Shown: positions 1 to 9,571 of the stretch, piece after piece | Layout: each line of letters begins with the position of its first letter | Position numbering within the stretch: position 1 is the stretch's first letter | Assembly (NCBI GenBank): GCA_002749535.1 | Contig: MZZL01000408.1 | Coordinates: 294,693 to 358,692, forward strand | Source: Apophysomyces variabilis | Lineage: Eukaryota > Mucoromycota > Mucoromycetes > Mucorales > Mucoraceae | Reading direction: 5' to 3' | Length of the DNA stretch: 64,000 nt | Translations under genes and position numbers: made by a program | The notes under the pieces: generated by a model | The model's input: the letters and a program-made list of their open reading frames with translations, nothing else | Told to the model about the DNA's origin: nothing | Database searches by the model: none

Positions 1-1575
1 GCAGCATATCAACAGCAGAAACTGAGCTATGAAGCTTTAAAAGCTGCAAGATTGAACTGGTCAAACCAACAAATGGCTTTGAATCAAGTACACGATCGGT
101 TAGCAAATGCAAGACGGAAGAAGTACAAGTTGGAACAGGTAACGTTGAATACAAACTTGCATCAACATAAAAGCGTATATTAATATACAGAATCGTACAG
201 TTGGTGAAAGCGCATCAAAAGAAAAAAGGTAAAAGTCCTGCTGGCAGAAAAGAGAGAAAAAGCAAAGGAGAAGAAGACGAGAAAATGGAGGAAGCAGATG
301 GTGATGAAGAAGATACCAAATACAAAAAAGAAAAGGAGAAAAAGAAGGACAAGCATAACGACGATAACGACGATACGACGAGGAGGATGAGGAGGATGAG
401 GAGGATGAGGAGGAGGAGGAGGATAGCCTGTGCAGACCCCAAAGTGGGAGACGCCCCGGCTGTGAAGACAGCGTAGGCCGACTAGACCTTGGGTCACTTT
501 TAGAAGATCAGAACAATATACTAACATTCAGTGGCACTGATTACGGTTTGCAAGTGCTGTCGACTACAGTGCCTATTACGAGACAAAGAGCAGATTCCAT
601 TTACAGCTTTACAATCGATATTCGATGCTGGGTGTCAATAACGTCAATGATCACGATGATGATATCGATGTCTCTCCTACTAACATGCTCCAGCTACCAA
701 AGCCGATACGTATCACGGCAAAATCGCTCGATGAAACAACACTTGCAAGGACATTCCGCAAGAAACGGGAGCGACGAAAGAAGGTAAATAAGCCAGCTAC
801 AATATGTTGTGCTTATGTGATAATTGCCACAGTCGAATACAGAGGTTCTTGCAGCCGAAGAGCAATTGAAAGAAGCCTCGATGGAGAAAGCTATGTCAGT
901 CCAAGATATTATTCGTTGTCAAGAGGTAATCGTTAGTCTTTTTTGGACAACTATCGATAACATACACATTTATAGATTGGTCGGAGCTGTAGAAAGACGC
1001 TCAGGGATTTTTACCATTCTAACAGGTGGCACAAAGAAAAGGTGATACAAGATCTCTACAAGGAGAGAATATACGATAGAGTGGCTGCAAACGAGAGAAG
1101 AAAGATCGCGATGGAAGCGGGGCCACATGATAGCGGAAGGAGGGTAATACCAGTTATGGCGATTGGCACCCAAGGGACGTGTGTTGGGTCCAGATTGAAA
1201 GGCCATCCTAAGCGTGGAGGCAAATGGTTACGGGCGAGACACCGTAGGTACACCCCAGTGGCAATGACAGATGAGCATCGTAGCTCGCAAACATGCGTAT
1301 TCTGTTTTCAGAAGATAATTCACCCAAAAGGGCGTCGTTACAAGGAAATTAAATGGCGTACTATGAATGGAAGCTCGCGCTGCGTCAACTCGAAGTGTGT
1401 TATTTTTAAAGCAGGGCGTACGACTCAAAATCGGGACGTTCAAGCCGCCGTGGCCATCGGACTAGCGGCGATCAGCAACCTTTTTTCTGCAGAGAGGATA
1501 ACGTTGCCACCATTTGATCCCAGCCATTTTGACGCTGGAATATCCAATATTGCCGATACCACCGTTCAAAGGTAA
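1..1575 (+). pseudogene. Fanzor (eukaryotic TnpB-like RNA-guided nuclease), 5' end outside window, frame-damaged
   Basis: Fanzors are eukaryotic relatives of the transposon nuclease TnpB. The gene is open at base 1 and ends with TAA at 1573-1575. Exons read as 1-138, 201-783, 833-925 and 976-1575, with short GT-AG introns. All RuvC signatures are visible: GTDYGL (Asp codon 539-541), TDEHRSSQTC (Glu codon 1273-1275) and NRDVQAA (Asp codon 1435-1437). A zinc-ribbon motif CVFC begins at 1294 and is followed by a second Cys pair in CVNSKC. The family segment VGSRLKGHPKRGGK is also present. Two frame changes break exon 2: one inside the acidic GAGGAT repeat near 370-420, the other near 565-600. 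The last two introns keep phase 0 and the 3' half is intact. Sequencing errors or an unrecognised intron in the repeat could explain one shift. The family call is firm; function is doubtful. Confidence 0.88.
380..422 (+). repeat. GAGGAT-type microsatellite in Fanzor exon
   Basis: A short tandem run with a 9-base period (gaggatgag units) encodes Asp/Glu in one frame and Arg/Met in another. The reading frame of the surrounding Fanzor changes here, so repeat slippage is the likely cause of the first frameshift. Confidence 0.75.
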
Positions 1576-3622
1576 CCGACATATTTAAAGTGTGGCAGCT
1601 TTAACAGCTAATATATCTTTACTATAGGTGCGTACAGTCGTCTTCAGAAAGCCACCATACTGGTAGGTGTTACTGTTAGTTATCTGCACAAGTAATTTGC
1701 TTATTTTATAAACAGGATGCGAAGGCCGGCATCCGTCGCTATGACGGACATATAACAGGTTTCTTTTTTTAAACTCAGTCTCATTGTGTGACTCACAACA
1801 ACGCCTATTATAGGAATTTGTTATACTCAGGTAGTTCATCGCTATAGGTTAAGCATATTTCAAGAAACGGTTACTGTATCATGGTAATGAAAAGGACCTA
1901 CGTACGCGAAGCGCTGTTCCTCGTTGACAAGTTGCAATTTTTAGACATGCTGGAGCTGGCACCTTTAGTCGTCGTTCGCGGTAATCTATATTAGGAAATA
2001 AATCTGTCAGCATGGTAATCATCCCATATGCCAGTCATTCTGCTACGTTTTCACAAAGCTGTAGACTGTGCTAGAATGCGAGATATGGCTCTAAGTACGC
2101 AAGGCTTATGTAGACAAGAACTCAGCCGCGCAAAAAGAAAATCACACAAATGCTCAACAATGATGCCTGTCGTTGGGACTAAGAGAAAAAGGGTTTTTTT
2201 TTCATATATTCAGTTTTCCTCTTGAGATATAAGTCATGATGGTGGAAAATTAACAGGGGATTACATGAGAAGTTATCTGAGACTGATGTCTAGAGATCCT
2301 TGATTGCGGAAAGCGACAGATGGGAAAACCAGTGCCAGCCAACTTTGATAGGTCGCCGTTATTTCAACTCGGCACCTTTCCTAAGAAAATGCTTCGTTTA
2401 TATGTGGCATCTATGGAGCCTCGTCATGCGAAGAAAACAATACATGTTGAAAGAATTTCAAACGTACTCTAGCTGTACTATTTGACACCTATCTCTGATA
2501 CCATATTTTGGCACCGACGTATTCAAAGCTATCTAGCGCAGAGGTACAGTTTGCTCCTGCATTCAACGTATCATAAATAATTCGTTTCTTAAAGCGATTT
2601 GTATATTACAACAACACACAATGCCACTAGGCACATGCTAATCAACACAGCGTCTTCGGAGAGCAACTCAAAATCTCAAACCAAGCCTTTACTGGAGAGC
2701 TTTTCATGTGTTTGCTGGTCAAGTGATAACTGACCGACTGGCTTGAAAAGACGCCCAAAGCTTGATTGTACATGAGATAACGAGTTTCGATCAGCTGAAT
2801 CACCGCGATTGGGTTCGTAGTTAACGAATAAGGGATAGCTTGGTAAACTATTCTTAAATTCTCATTCTGACTTTGAAGAAACTTACTGCAGGTTCAGTGT
2901 ATTTATTTGACTCGGTCTACTCATACTATACAAATGGCATCAATGGATAAGAAGAGAAGACATCGTCAAAGTTAAAGTGAAGGTAAGGTGGCACCATGGA
3001 ATCTTCGTATAGTAGGATGGGTATCTCTAACACTATCCATGATTCCCGAACGATAACAAATAGCCAATTTGTTTAGATACCTCGGAATAATCAAAAGTTT
3101 TACCGTTCCTAGCAATATGCAATTTTGTCGATGAAGTTATAAAGAAAAAACTATACTATTGCTGCGTGCAAAGCAAAACCAAAGCTGACATTTTCCCTCC
3201 CGTTTTGCAGCTGGTGAGCATAAGACAAAATAAATTACAAGCAATTTCTATCGAACGCTCTGCTAATCAAAGTGAAGATGTTGAAAACTATTTCTATTCT
3301 CACCTTACTAAACGACCGACACACATTACATGCAAAAGTTGTAACAGATCCATGACCCGCATCATTTCCAGCGGAAAGCGCTAGTTAAAGATACTGAAGC
3401 GATCCCAACTTTGGCTACAATTGATTACAGCGCATGTCGATACCATCATATTCAGAAAACTTGGAAGTGTCACAGGTGATGATCTGGATATGTTGTACTA
3501 TTGTGTCATTTCCGAAGAAAGCAAATTATATATAACAAGATGAAAAAAGCATAACCAATTTATTGCTCGCGGCGAACAAAGGCTACTTTACTTCTGAAAT
3601 AGGTACTCACTCACGAATACTA
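1576..3622. other. Region downstream of Fanzor, no convincing gene
   Basis: This stretch is AT-rich and stop-rich on both strands. It contains two overlapping hairpins at 1715-1748 (listed separately). It also has a 72-codon open stretch at 3166-3384 (+) with a CKSC pair near its C-terminus; it resembles nothing I recognise and lacks a clear start context. The segment may include the 3' end of the Fanzor-carrying element, but I could not identify terminal repeats. Confidence 0.5.
1715..1748 (+). other. Two overlapping, mutually exclusive hairpins 3' of the Fanzor
   Basis: GGATGC (1715-1720) pairs with GCATCC (1729-1734) around an 8-nt loop. TCCGTC (1732-1737) pairs with GACGGA (1743-1748) around a 5-nt loop. 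The stems share bases 1732-1734, so they compete. In characterised TnpB/Fanzor loci the guide RNA is transcribed from the region just 3' of the nuclease gene. That makes this a candidate, but short hairpins occur by chance. Confidence 0.3.
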
Positions 3623-5666
3623 CTAGGAGATCACACAACCTCCATCGAGATCACTACGTGTTTTATCGAGATCTTGCTGATATTGCCGTTTAAGTTCTTC
3701 TCGAGCAATATAATCATTTCTTTCCTTTTCACGAATCTTTCTCTCCCCTTCCAAACGTTCCTCTACAACAGCTCGCAGTATTTGTTCTTGATAATGTTTA
3801 CTTTCTGCTTCTCTCAACTTTGCTTCCATAGCAAGCTTATCTTGATATTCGCGTTCACGTTATTCTTTCTCTTGTTTTATACGCTCTTCCCAGGCATGTT
3901 GCTCCTGTTCTTCGCGTTCTCGTCTTTCTTTCTCTTCTTTTAGGCGTGCTTGGGTTGCAACTCGCTCCTCTTCTTCCTCTTCTCTTTGCTGCTGCTCTCT
4001 CTCTAATTCTTGTTGGAGCAAGTCATGCTCACGATTGTATGACCAGTCGGTTTCAGAGATTGTAGCGGCTGCAGAAAGATTCTAGCATCTTTTAGCATAT
4101 TAAACGGTGACCTAACCTTTTGCAGAGTCTACAAAGTATTTGTTAGCCGCAGTAAGGCAGCCCTTCAGAGCTTTTCTGAAATTATATGACGGTTTTGATA
4201 TTTTAGCCTAAATGCAATTTTAGCATTTCAAAGCTCAACGAATAGAAATATACCTTCAGGTCTTCGTTGAACTTCGAAACTGCTTCTCTGCGCAACTGCC
4301 TTAACTGAGCAACATACAAGTGGTGCAATTCTTGGTTAAGCTTCACAAATAATTCGTTTCTCATTTTCTGGTATACATCTCTAAGATATCGAGACGCATT
4401 CTGATCAAATAATTCGACTGCTTCGCTTCGCAGTCTTTCCATCTGTTCGCCAATGTCGAGAACAATCTGCTCTTTATCCAAAATTGATGCCTTCAAGCCC
4501 ACAGCTAATGCGTTAAAATGTTCAAATGCCACCTAATATGAAGCGGTAGATGAGTATTTGTTGCAAACAAGGAAGGTTCTCACATTCAGGAGTTCGTTAC
4601 ATCTGTGCTGTGCTAAAAGCTCTTGCTGAGTTGGCAGATCAAGAGCCTTGTTTTTCCTAATTTGATCCCAAATGCGAGAGGCATAGCTATAGTATCCGTC
4701 GGCAGGAATACGTTTATGATACTCAGGACGGAAAACGTAGTCTTCATTCTGAGGGGCAGTAAACTTTTTACTACACATCAGTGTTCTTCTTACCATTTTA
4801 TGCAAGTTACCTATAAAGAAGCTCTGACACCTTTTGATCAAATTGTTTCGGGAAAAAGACTTTATGGGGCAAGCCGGTATATGTAAAGTCAAAATAGTCT
4901 TGAATCTTACAATTTTCTAGACCTTGTCTGGAGTGTCTCTTTCAAGTTACTCATGGGAGTATTACCGGTGAAATCGCGAATAATGACCATTAAGAGAGTT
5001 TTTCCTATCCTATATCAATGCAAGGGCCAAAGCCGCTCGTTAGTATGGCCTTCTATCAAATAGCGTAAAAAGTAATAAATTCTCTATTACTTTACTCACC
5101 CTTCTTGACTTTGGAATAGTTGAAGGTTGACTTCAAACACCGTTCTGAGCATTCCCAAATTGGCACCTTGATGGAGGCCAACCTGATTTTCCCAGAGATT
5201 TAGTATCACAACTTCAGAGGTTGCCATGGAAAATAGTGCGGATTTACGTTCAAAGTCTTTATCATCGCCGCGTTCATGACCATAGGAACCCTCAACGTCA
5301 AGTACAAGTACACGTATTCCTCTGCCACAGGGTATCCAGATTCCTTTTGTTGTCTGTTGGCGTTCCATTTGCTCCATCACATCAAAAGATGTGCAAAACA
5401 TGTGGCTTAAAAGAGTGCCTACAAGTAAGGTTGTTAGACCTGTTAGTCTTGTTTTGTTTTGAAGGCTACATTATCAACCTATTTCTACCAGCACTTTGAG
5501 ACTCTATGATTGCCACCACATTATATTCAATCCCTACATTATCAAAACCCCACCGACCTATGTACAAGGGTAGTTTCTTGCTATAGTTATGGTAAGCATA
5601 ACCAAAAGTAGCTGTCCCCCTCTTTGTTTCCGATGGCACATACTTGAACTTGTGGTGTTTGTCCAC
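3623..5666 (-). pseudogene. Sey1/RHD3-like GTPase with coiled coil and CaaX end, decayed
   Basis: This is a dynamin-superfamily GTPase of the GB1/RHD3 class; Sey1 and atlastin fuse ER membranes. Reading leftward, the G domain shows [28 protein letters not shown] and [16 protein letters not shown] (about 5400-5100), then VIIRDFTGNTP (about 4990). A middle domain follows with YASRIWDQI and [13 protein letters not shown] (4740-4560) and a helical part (4540-4250). The C-terminus is a long Glu/Arg/Gln coiled coil (4050-3650) ending CVIS just before the stop, a typical CaaX box. Lesions: the Walker A motif around 5490 reads SAG then Thr-Leu-Leu without the Lys-Ser; an exon-intron segment corresponding to about 20 residues is deleted near 4925 with frame loss; and a TAA interrupts the coiled coil near 3860. 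Exon borders are otherwise consistent. I read it as a recent pseudogene of a GBP-like, prenylated Sey1 relative. Confidence 0.8.
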
Positions 5667-7081
5667 AAGCTGCAGATGAGGGATTGTTTCATTACCATCG
5701 CCCCAGCCTTTTCAGTGTTTTGCTTGTATTGTTACACGGTATCGGATACATGGGGATTAGTTTCGGCTGTATCGTGGATATCAATTTTCATAGACTGCTA
5801 TCCAGATAGAAGCAATATTTATGGATCAGCTTTGTATATCTTGGTATGTCCTTTCACTCTTGTGATACATTCATAGTCAAGATTTGTGAAACAGTACTTA
5901 CATAATGAAATGAAAGGATGGATTCGAGAAAAGAGGAAGAACGATGAAAGAAAATTAGTTTGTTATAAATAGAGGCGTTTGGAAGCCGGATGTTGGCTTG
6001 ACAGTCAATATTTAAGAAGCTGCAACATGACATGTCAACTCATAATAAAGCTGTGATTTTTGAATTAAGAAAGAATTGAAATGTGGCACCTACTGACAGC
6101 ACCAACAGCGCCGAACCAGTCTTATGAGATATATAACTAAATAACAAATTTACTACGTATATCCCATGCAAAGCAACCTGGACCGGCTAAATTAATCCCT
6201 AGTAGGCAACAGACAAAGGGTAATCCATCAATACTAGGCTATTAGACGCGGGCAATAATGCTCGTGTGAGAACCGTTCTGTGGAACAAGAAGAAAAGAAA
6301 AAGGAGATCTAAAAGAGCCTCCATCAACTACCAGGCAATAGGGATAACTCAGCACAAAGATGATCTATGCTCATTTGTGTGCTGCAGGGATTTCAACTCG
6401 ACACAAACGCAAATAAAGGAAAGACACTCGCATTGCTCATAGTAATAGACGGCATGTCACACTTTCTTTTCCAGTAATACACCAGTAGTGACTTATTTAG
6501 TAGATTCAAACCTGGAATCAGAAGTAGCGACAAACGCAGTGACAACCAGTTTTTTGACATCGAGCTTTATATAAAATACTTTACAAGATCAAATTTTCCC
6601 TTCTTCGGGTGATGCATACTTATGCTTAGGGTTATTGACAAGCATTTTTTCCCGCAACTTTTTTATTAAGTACATGTTTTACAGTATGTTGTATGTATAG
6701 TTGCGGTATGGGCTTACCTGCATACATTTAAGTCTGTACCAGGGAAAGGACCGTAAGTCCAATATTAGTGAATTGGAAGAGACTAAGCATTGAATATCAC
6801 GCCCGAAAACAGACTTCTGGGTTAAAAATGCTCCGGTTTGTGTGGGGTTAGAAATCCTAGCCTTCCGGCGCTTTCCGGGTCGCATGGTTCCGGGACCTGC
6901 TGCTATCGCAGCTCTGCACGAGACAAAAGAAATCCATCAAGGCGATCACCATTGAGCCTTCTTTTTTTTTCCCTACTGAAGGTTAGTACCGATATTGAAG
7001 ATAGGAAGACCATCTGCATCCGATGGATTGATGAAAAGAAAAGATGATCTGGATTAATCGGTTTTATAAACGATAACAGAG
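5667..7081. other. Intergenic, includes uL2 promoter region
   Basis: I see no convincing coding sequence. The last 150 bases before the uL2 start hold a T-rich tract (6961-6970) followed by ctactgaag and a GT, which could be part of a 5' UTR intron of the ribosomal protein gene. Confidence 0.5.
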
Positions 7082-7971
7082 ATGGGTCGTGTCATTCGTG
7101 CTCAGAGAAAGGGTGCCGGAAGCATCTTCAAGGCCCACACCGTCGGCCGTAAGGGAGCTGCTCAATTGAGAGTCAACGATTACGCTGAACGCCATGGCTA
7201 TATCCGCGGTATTGTTAAGGAGATCGTCCACGACCCCGGCAGAGGTGCTCCCCTTGCCAAGGTAAGGAAACAGCAAACCGTTAAAGATGACGACAAGCAT
7301 AGATTACTCATGTCTTGTTATTGTCTCCGTTTATTAGGTTGTCTTCCGCGACCCCTACAAGTATGATATTAATCGTTTGCACGCCCTATCTGTTTACACA
7401 TTGATTTTATAGGTACAAGCTTCGCACCGAGACTTTCATTGCCACCGAAGGCATGTACACCGGTCAGTTCGTGTACTGCGGTAAGAAGGCCACCTTGAAC
7501 ATTGGCAACGTCCTTCCCCTCTCCTCCGTCCCCGAAGGTACTATTGTTTGCAATGTCGAAGAAAAGTCTGGTGACCGTGGTGCTCTTGCCCGTACCTCCG
7601 GTAACTACGCTACCGTGATCAGCCACGGTGAGGACGGCAAGACCCGTATCCGTCTTCCCTCTGGTGCTAAGAAGATCGTTGCTTCCACCTCCCGTGCCGC
7701 CATTGGTATTGTTGCTGGTGGTGGACGTATTGACAAGCCCCTCTTGAAGGCTGGTCGTGCCTACCACAAGTACAGAGTCAAGCGTAACAGCTGGCCCAAG
7801 ACCCGTGGTGTTGCCATGAACCCTGTTGACCATCCTCACGGTGGTGGTAACCATCAGCACATCGGTCACGCTTCTACCGTTGCTCGCGACTCGTCGGCGG
7901 GTCAGAAGGTCGGTCTGATCGCAGCTCGCCGAACCGGTCTTCTTCGTGGTACCAAGAAGCTCAAGGAGTAA
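7082..7971 (+). CDS. RPL2: Cytosolic 60S ribosomal protein uL2 (yeast L2 / human L8)
   Basis: This protein of the large subunit lies near the peptidyl-transferase centre. Exons are 7082-7261, 7338-7360 and 7413-7971, joined by GT-AG introns of 76 and 52 nt. The middle exon is only 23 nt. The protein starts [19 protein letters not shown] and carries the hallmark [11 protein letters not shown] loop whose histidine is conserved in all L2 proteins. It ends [14 protein letters not shown]. The length of 253 aa is normal for the eukaryotic family. Codon use is strongly biased to C-ending and preferred codons, unlike every neighbour, as expected for a highly expressed gene. It sits alone between two inverted GTPase pseudogenes. 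Confidence 0.98.
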
Positions 7972-8618
7972 ATCGAATAAAGACGATGTTGGTTGCAATA
8001 AAGTTTGGTTTCTATGTACACAAATTTGGTTCCTATGTGCGCGAATTAAGGAGATGTTTAATTTTGGTCTATATTTCGGAAAGCGATCTGCGAAACAAAT
8101 TTTATTTAGTGTGGAGCTTTTACTTTCTGACTGGTGCAATCTATTGATTCCAGTTGAACGTTGTTTGATGATTCTGTGGGCCTGATTATCGAAAACGTAG
8201 ATATCGTGCCATATGACAAAGTAACCAGCGATAAAGTTGGTAACCCTATCTCCTCTGAGGCTGCAATAATCCTTTAGCTAATCGGATAAAAATTTAGTTG
8301 TCGGCATTAGTGGTTTTTGTTTGATATTATCGCTCGCATAAACAAAACAATGGGCAGGATGATCTGCATTGCTTGTGTGCCTTTCACAGTTGTTGCTAAA
8401 ACGTTCTATGTGATAACCACGAAAAAAGAAAACGAAAGAATAAGCAAACAGGCAATACTCAGAACCGCGATCCATATTCATCGTTTACTTTCTACGCTCA
8501 GATTTATTCGGATGCTCCGGATTAACCCACTTTATGGTAAATACCCACATCCGGAGCCCGACTAAGACATTGCCTTCTTTCACAGCTGTGATCCTGTAAT
8601 ACGATGTCAAAAACTACA
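7972..8618. other. Intergenic, 3' flank of uL2
   Basis: This is the AT-rich 3' flank of uL2. The direct repeat tttggttcctatgt/tttggtttctatgt occurs at about 8007-8038. I see no gene. Confidence 0.5.
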
Positions 8619-8620
8619 TA

Positions 8621-8808
8621 CAGTGCCTCCCCGCTTATTTCAATCTTCGTTAATGTCAATCCTCGCCTATTTTCAATCATTTTGAGATTCCCGAAAAAGA
8701 GGTTTCTATGCTAATTCAAGCCATTGCATCTCCCCGTTATTGTGACCCCCCGCATATTTTCAATCGATAGGCTCTAACCAAGTCGTTGACATTAGCGAGG
8801 AAGCACTG
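8621..8808. mobile_element. 188-bp MITE, Tc1/mariner (pogo-like) type
   Basis: The element starts CAGTGCCTCCCCGCTTATTT and ends with the inverted complement; the right end read inward is CAGTGCTTCCTCGCTAATGT. The two 25-bp termini match at about 20 positions. The flanks are TA (8619-8620) and TA (8809-8810), the target duplication of the Tc1/mariner/pogo superfamily. The interior has no ORF but has further copies of a ccgc-tattttcaatc motif near 8661 and 8748, possibly transposase-binding subrepeats. It is a non-autonomous element needing a transposase from elsewhere. Confidence 0.85.
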
Positions 8809-8810
8809 TA

Positions 8811-9571
8811 ATACATGCAAAGGTAGACCCCAGTGTCGCCTTTGCTCTCCTGCCAAGAACCTGTTTCAGTTCTTGGTTGATAATTCCTGGACGGCCACAA
8901 TGACTGTAGCAAAAGCAAATCTTGCCCTCTCTCCTACAATTTCTATTATTTTTCGTGCTTATCTACTCGATTTCCTAATTGTGTACCACCTTGCAGCTTC
9001 TCTAAAACATGAGTAATGGGACAGCCAAATCCAGATCTTAGTGTTTGCTTTCCACAGGCTTTGCCGTTTCAAGTTTGTCAACCAAGCTTGATAACTTTTT
9101 GATGCCAGGAAAGTACCGCATCAGAATCCAGACAAGCTTTCATAAAGTGCAAAAATCTGCAAATTTTGTTTTCTGTCTGCTGATACGGTAGAAAACAATA
9201 TGCTGTTATATTGAGCGTTGTCAGCTGCGGGTGGCTTTTGACCCGAATCAATCAGGATGCGCGGATGCCACAATTTGGCTTTTGTTTCCGTATCTGCAAC
9301 TGAGAAGACTTTTATGTATTCAGCTACCATATGCAGAATGTTTAGAAGGACGAGCCAGTAGCTTGCATTCCGATATCGGATATAACTTGACACTGATAGT
9401 CGCTTCTTTCACGTTTTTCCAGACCTTCTTTTACGTAAGTATCACTGAATTACTTTTCAGTCTTTATCCGGCTGTTTTTAGCAACACTAAAAATACGAAC
9501 TGTAAAAATTTTGATATACTAATACATCATTTAACATTTGAAATAACTTTTTCGACATTGAGAAAAGAAAG
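8811..9571. other. Intergenic between MITE and GTPase pseudogene
   Basis: I see no supported gene. Open stretches on either strand are short and lack coding character. Confidence 0.5.

Noticed and set aside
180..527. Long minus-strand open frames opposite the Fanzor acidic exon
   Set aside because: They are Leu/Phe/Ser-rich translations of the complement of a Glu/Lys-rich repeat, with no independent coding signal.
7369..8139. 256-codon minus-strand frame across uL2
   Set aside because: It is a shadow of strongly codon-biased uL2 on the other strand; the plus-strand product is unmistakable.
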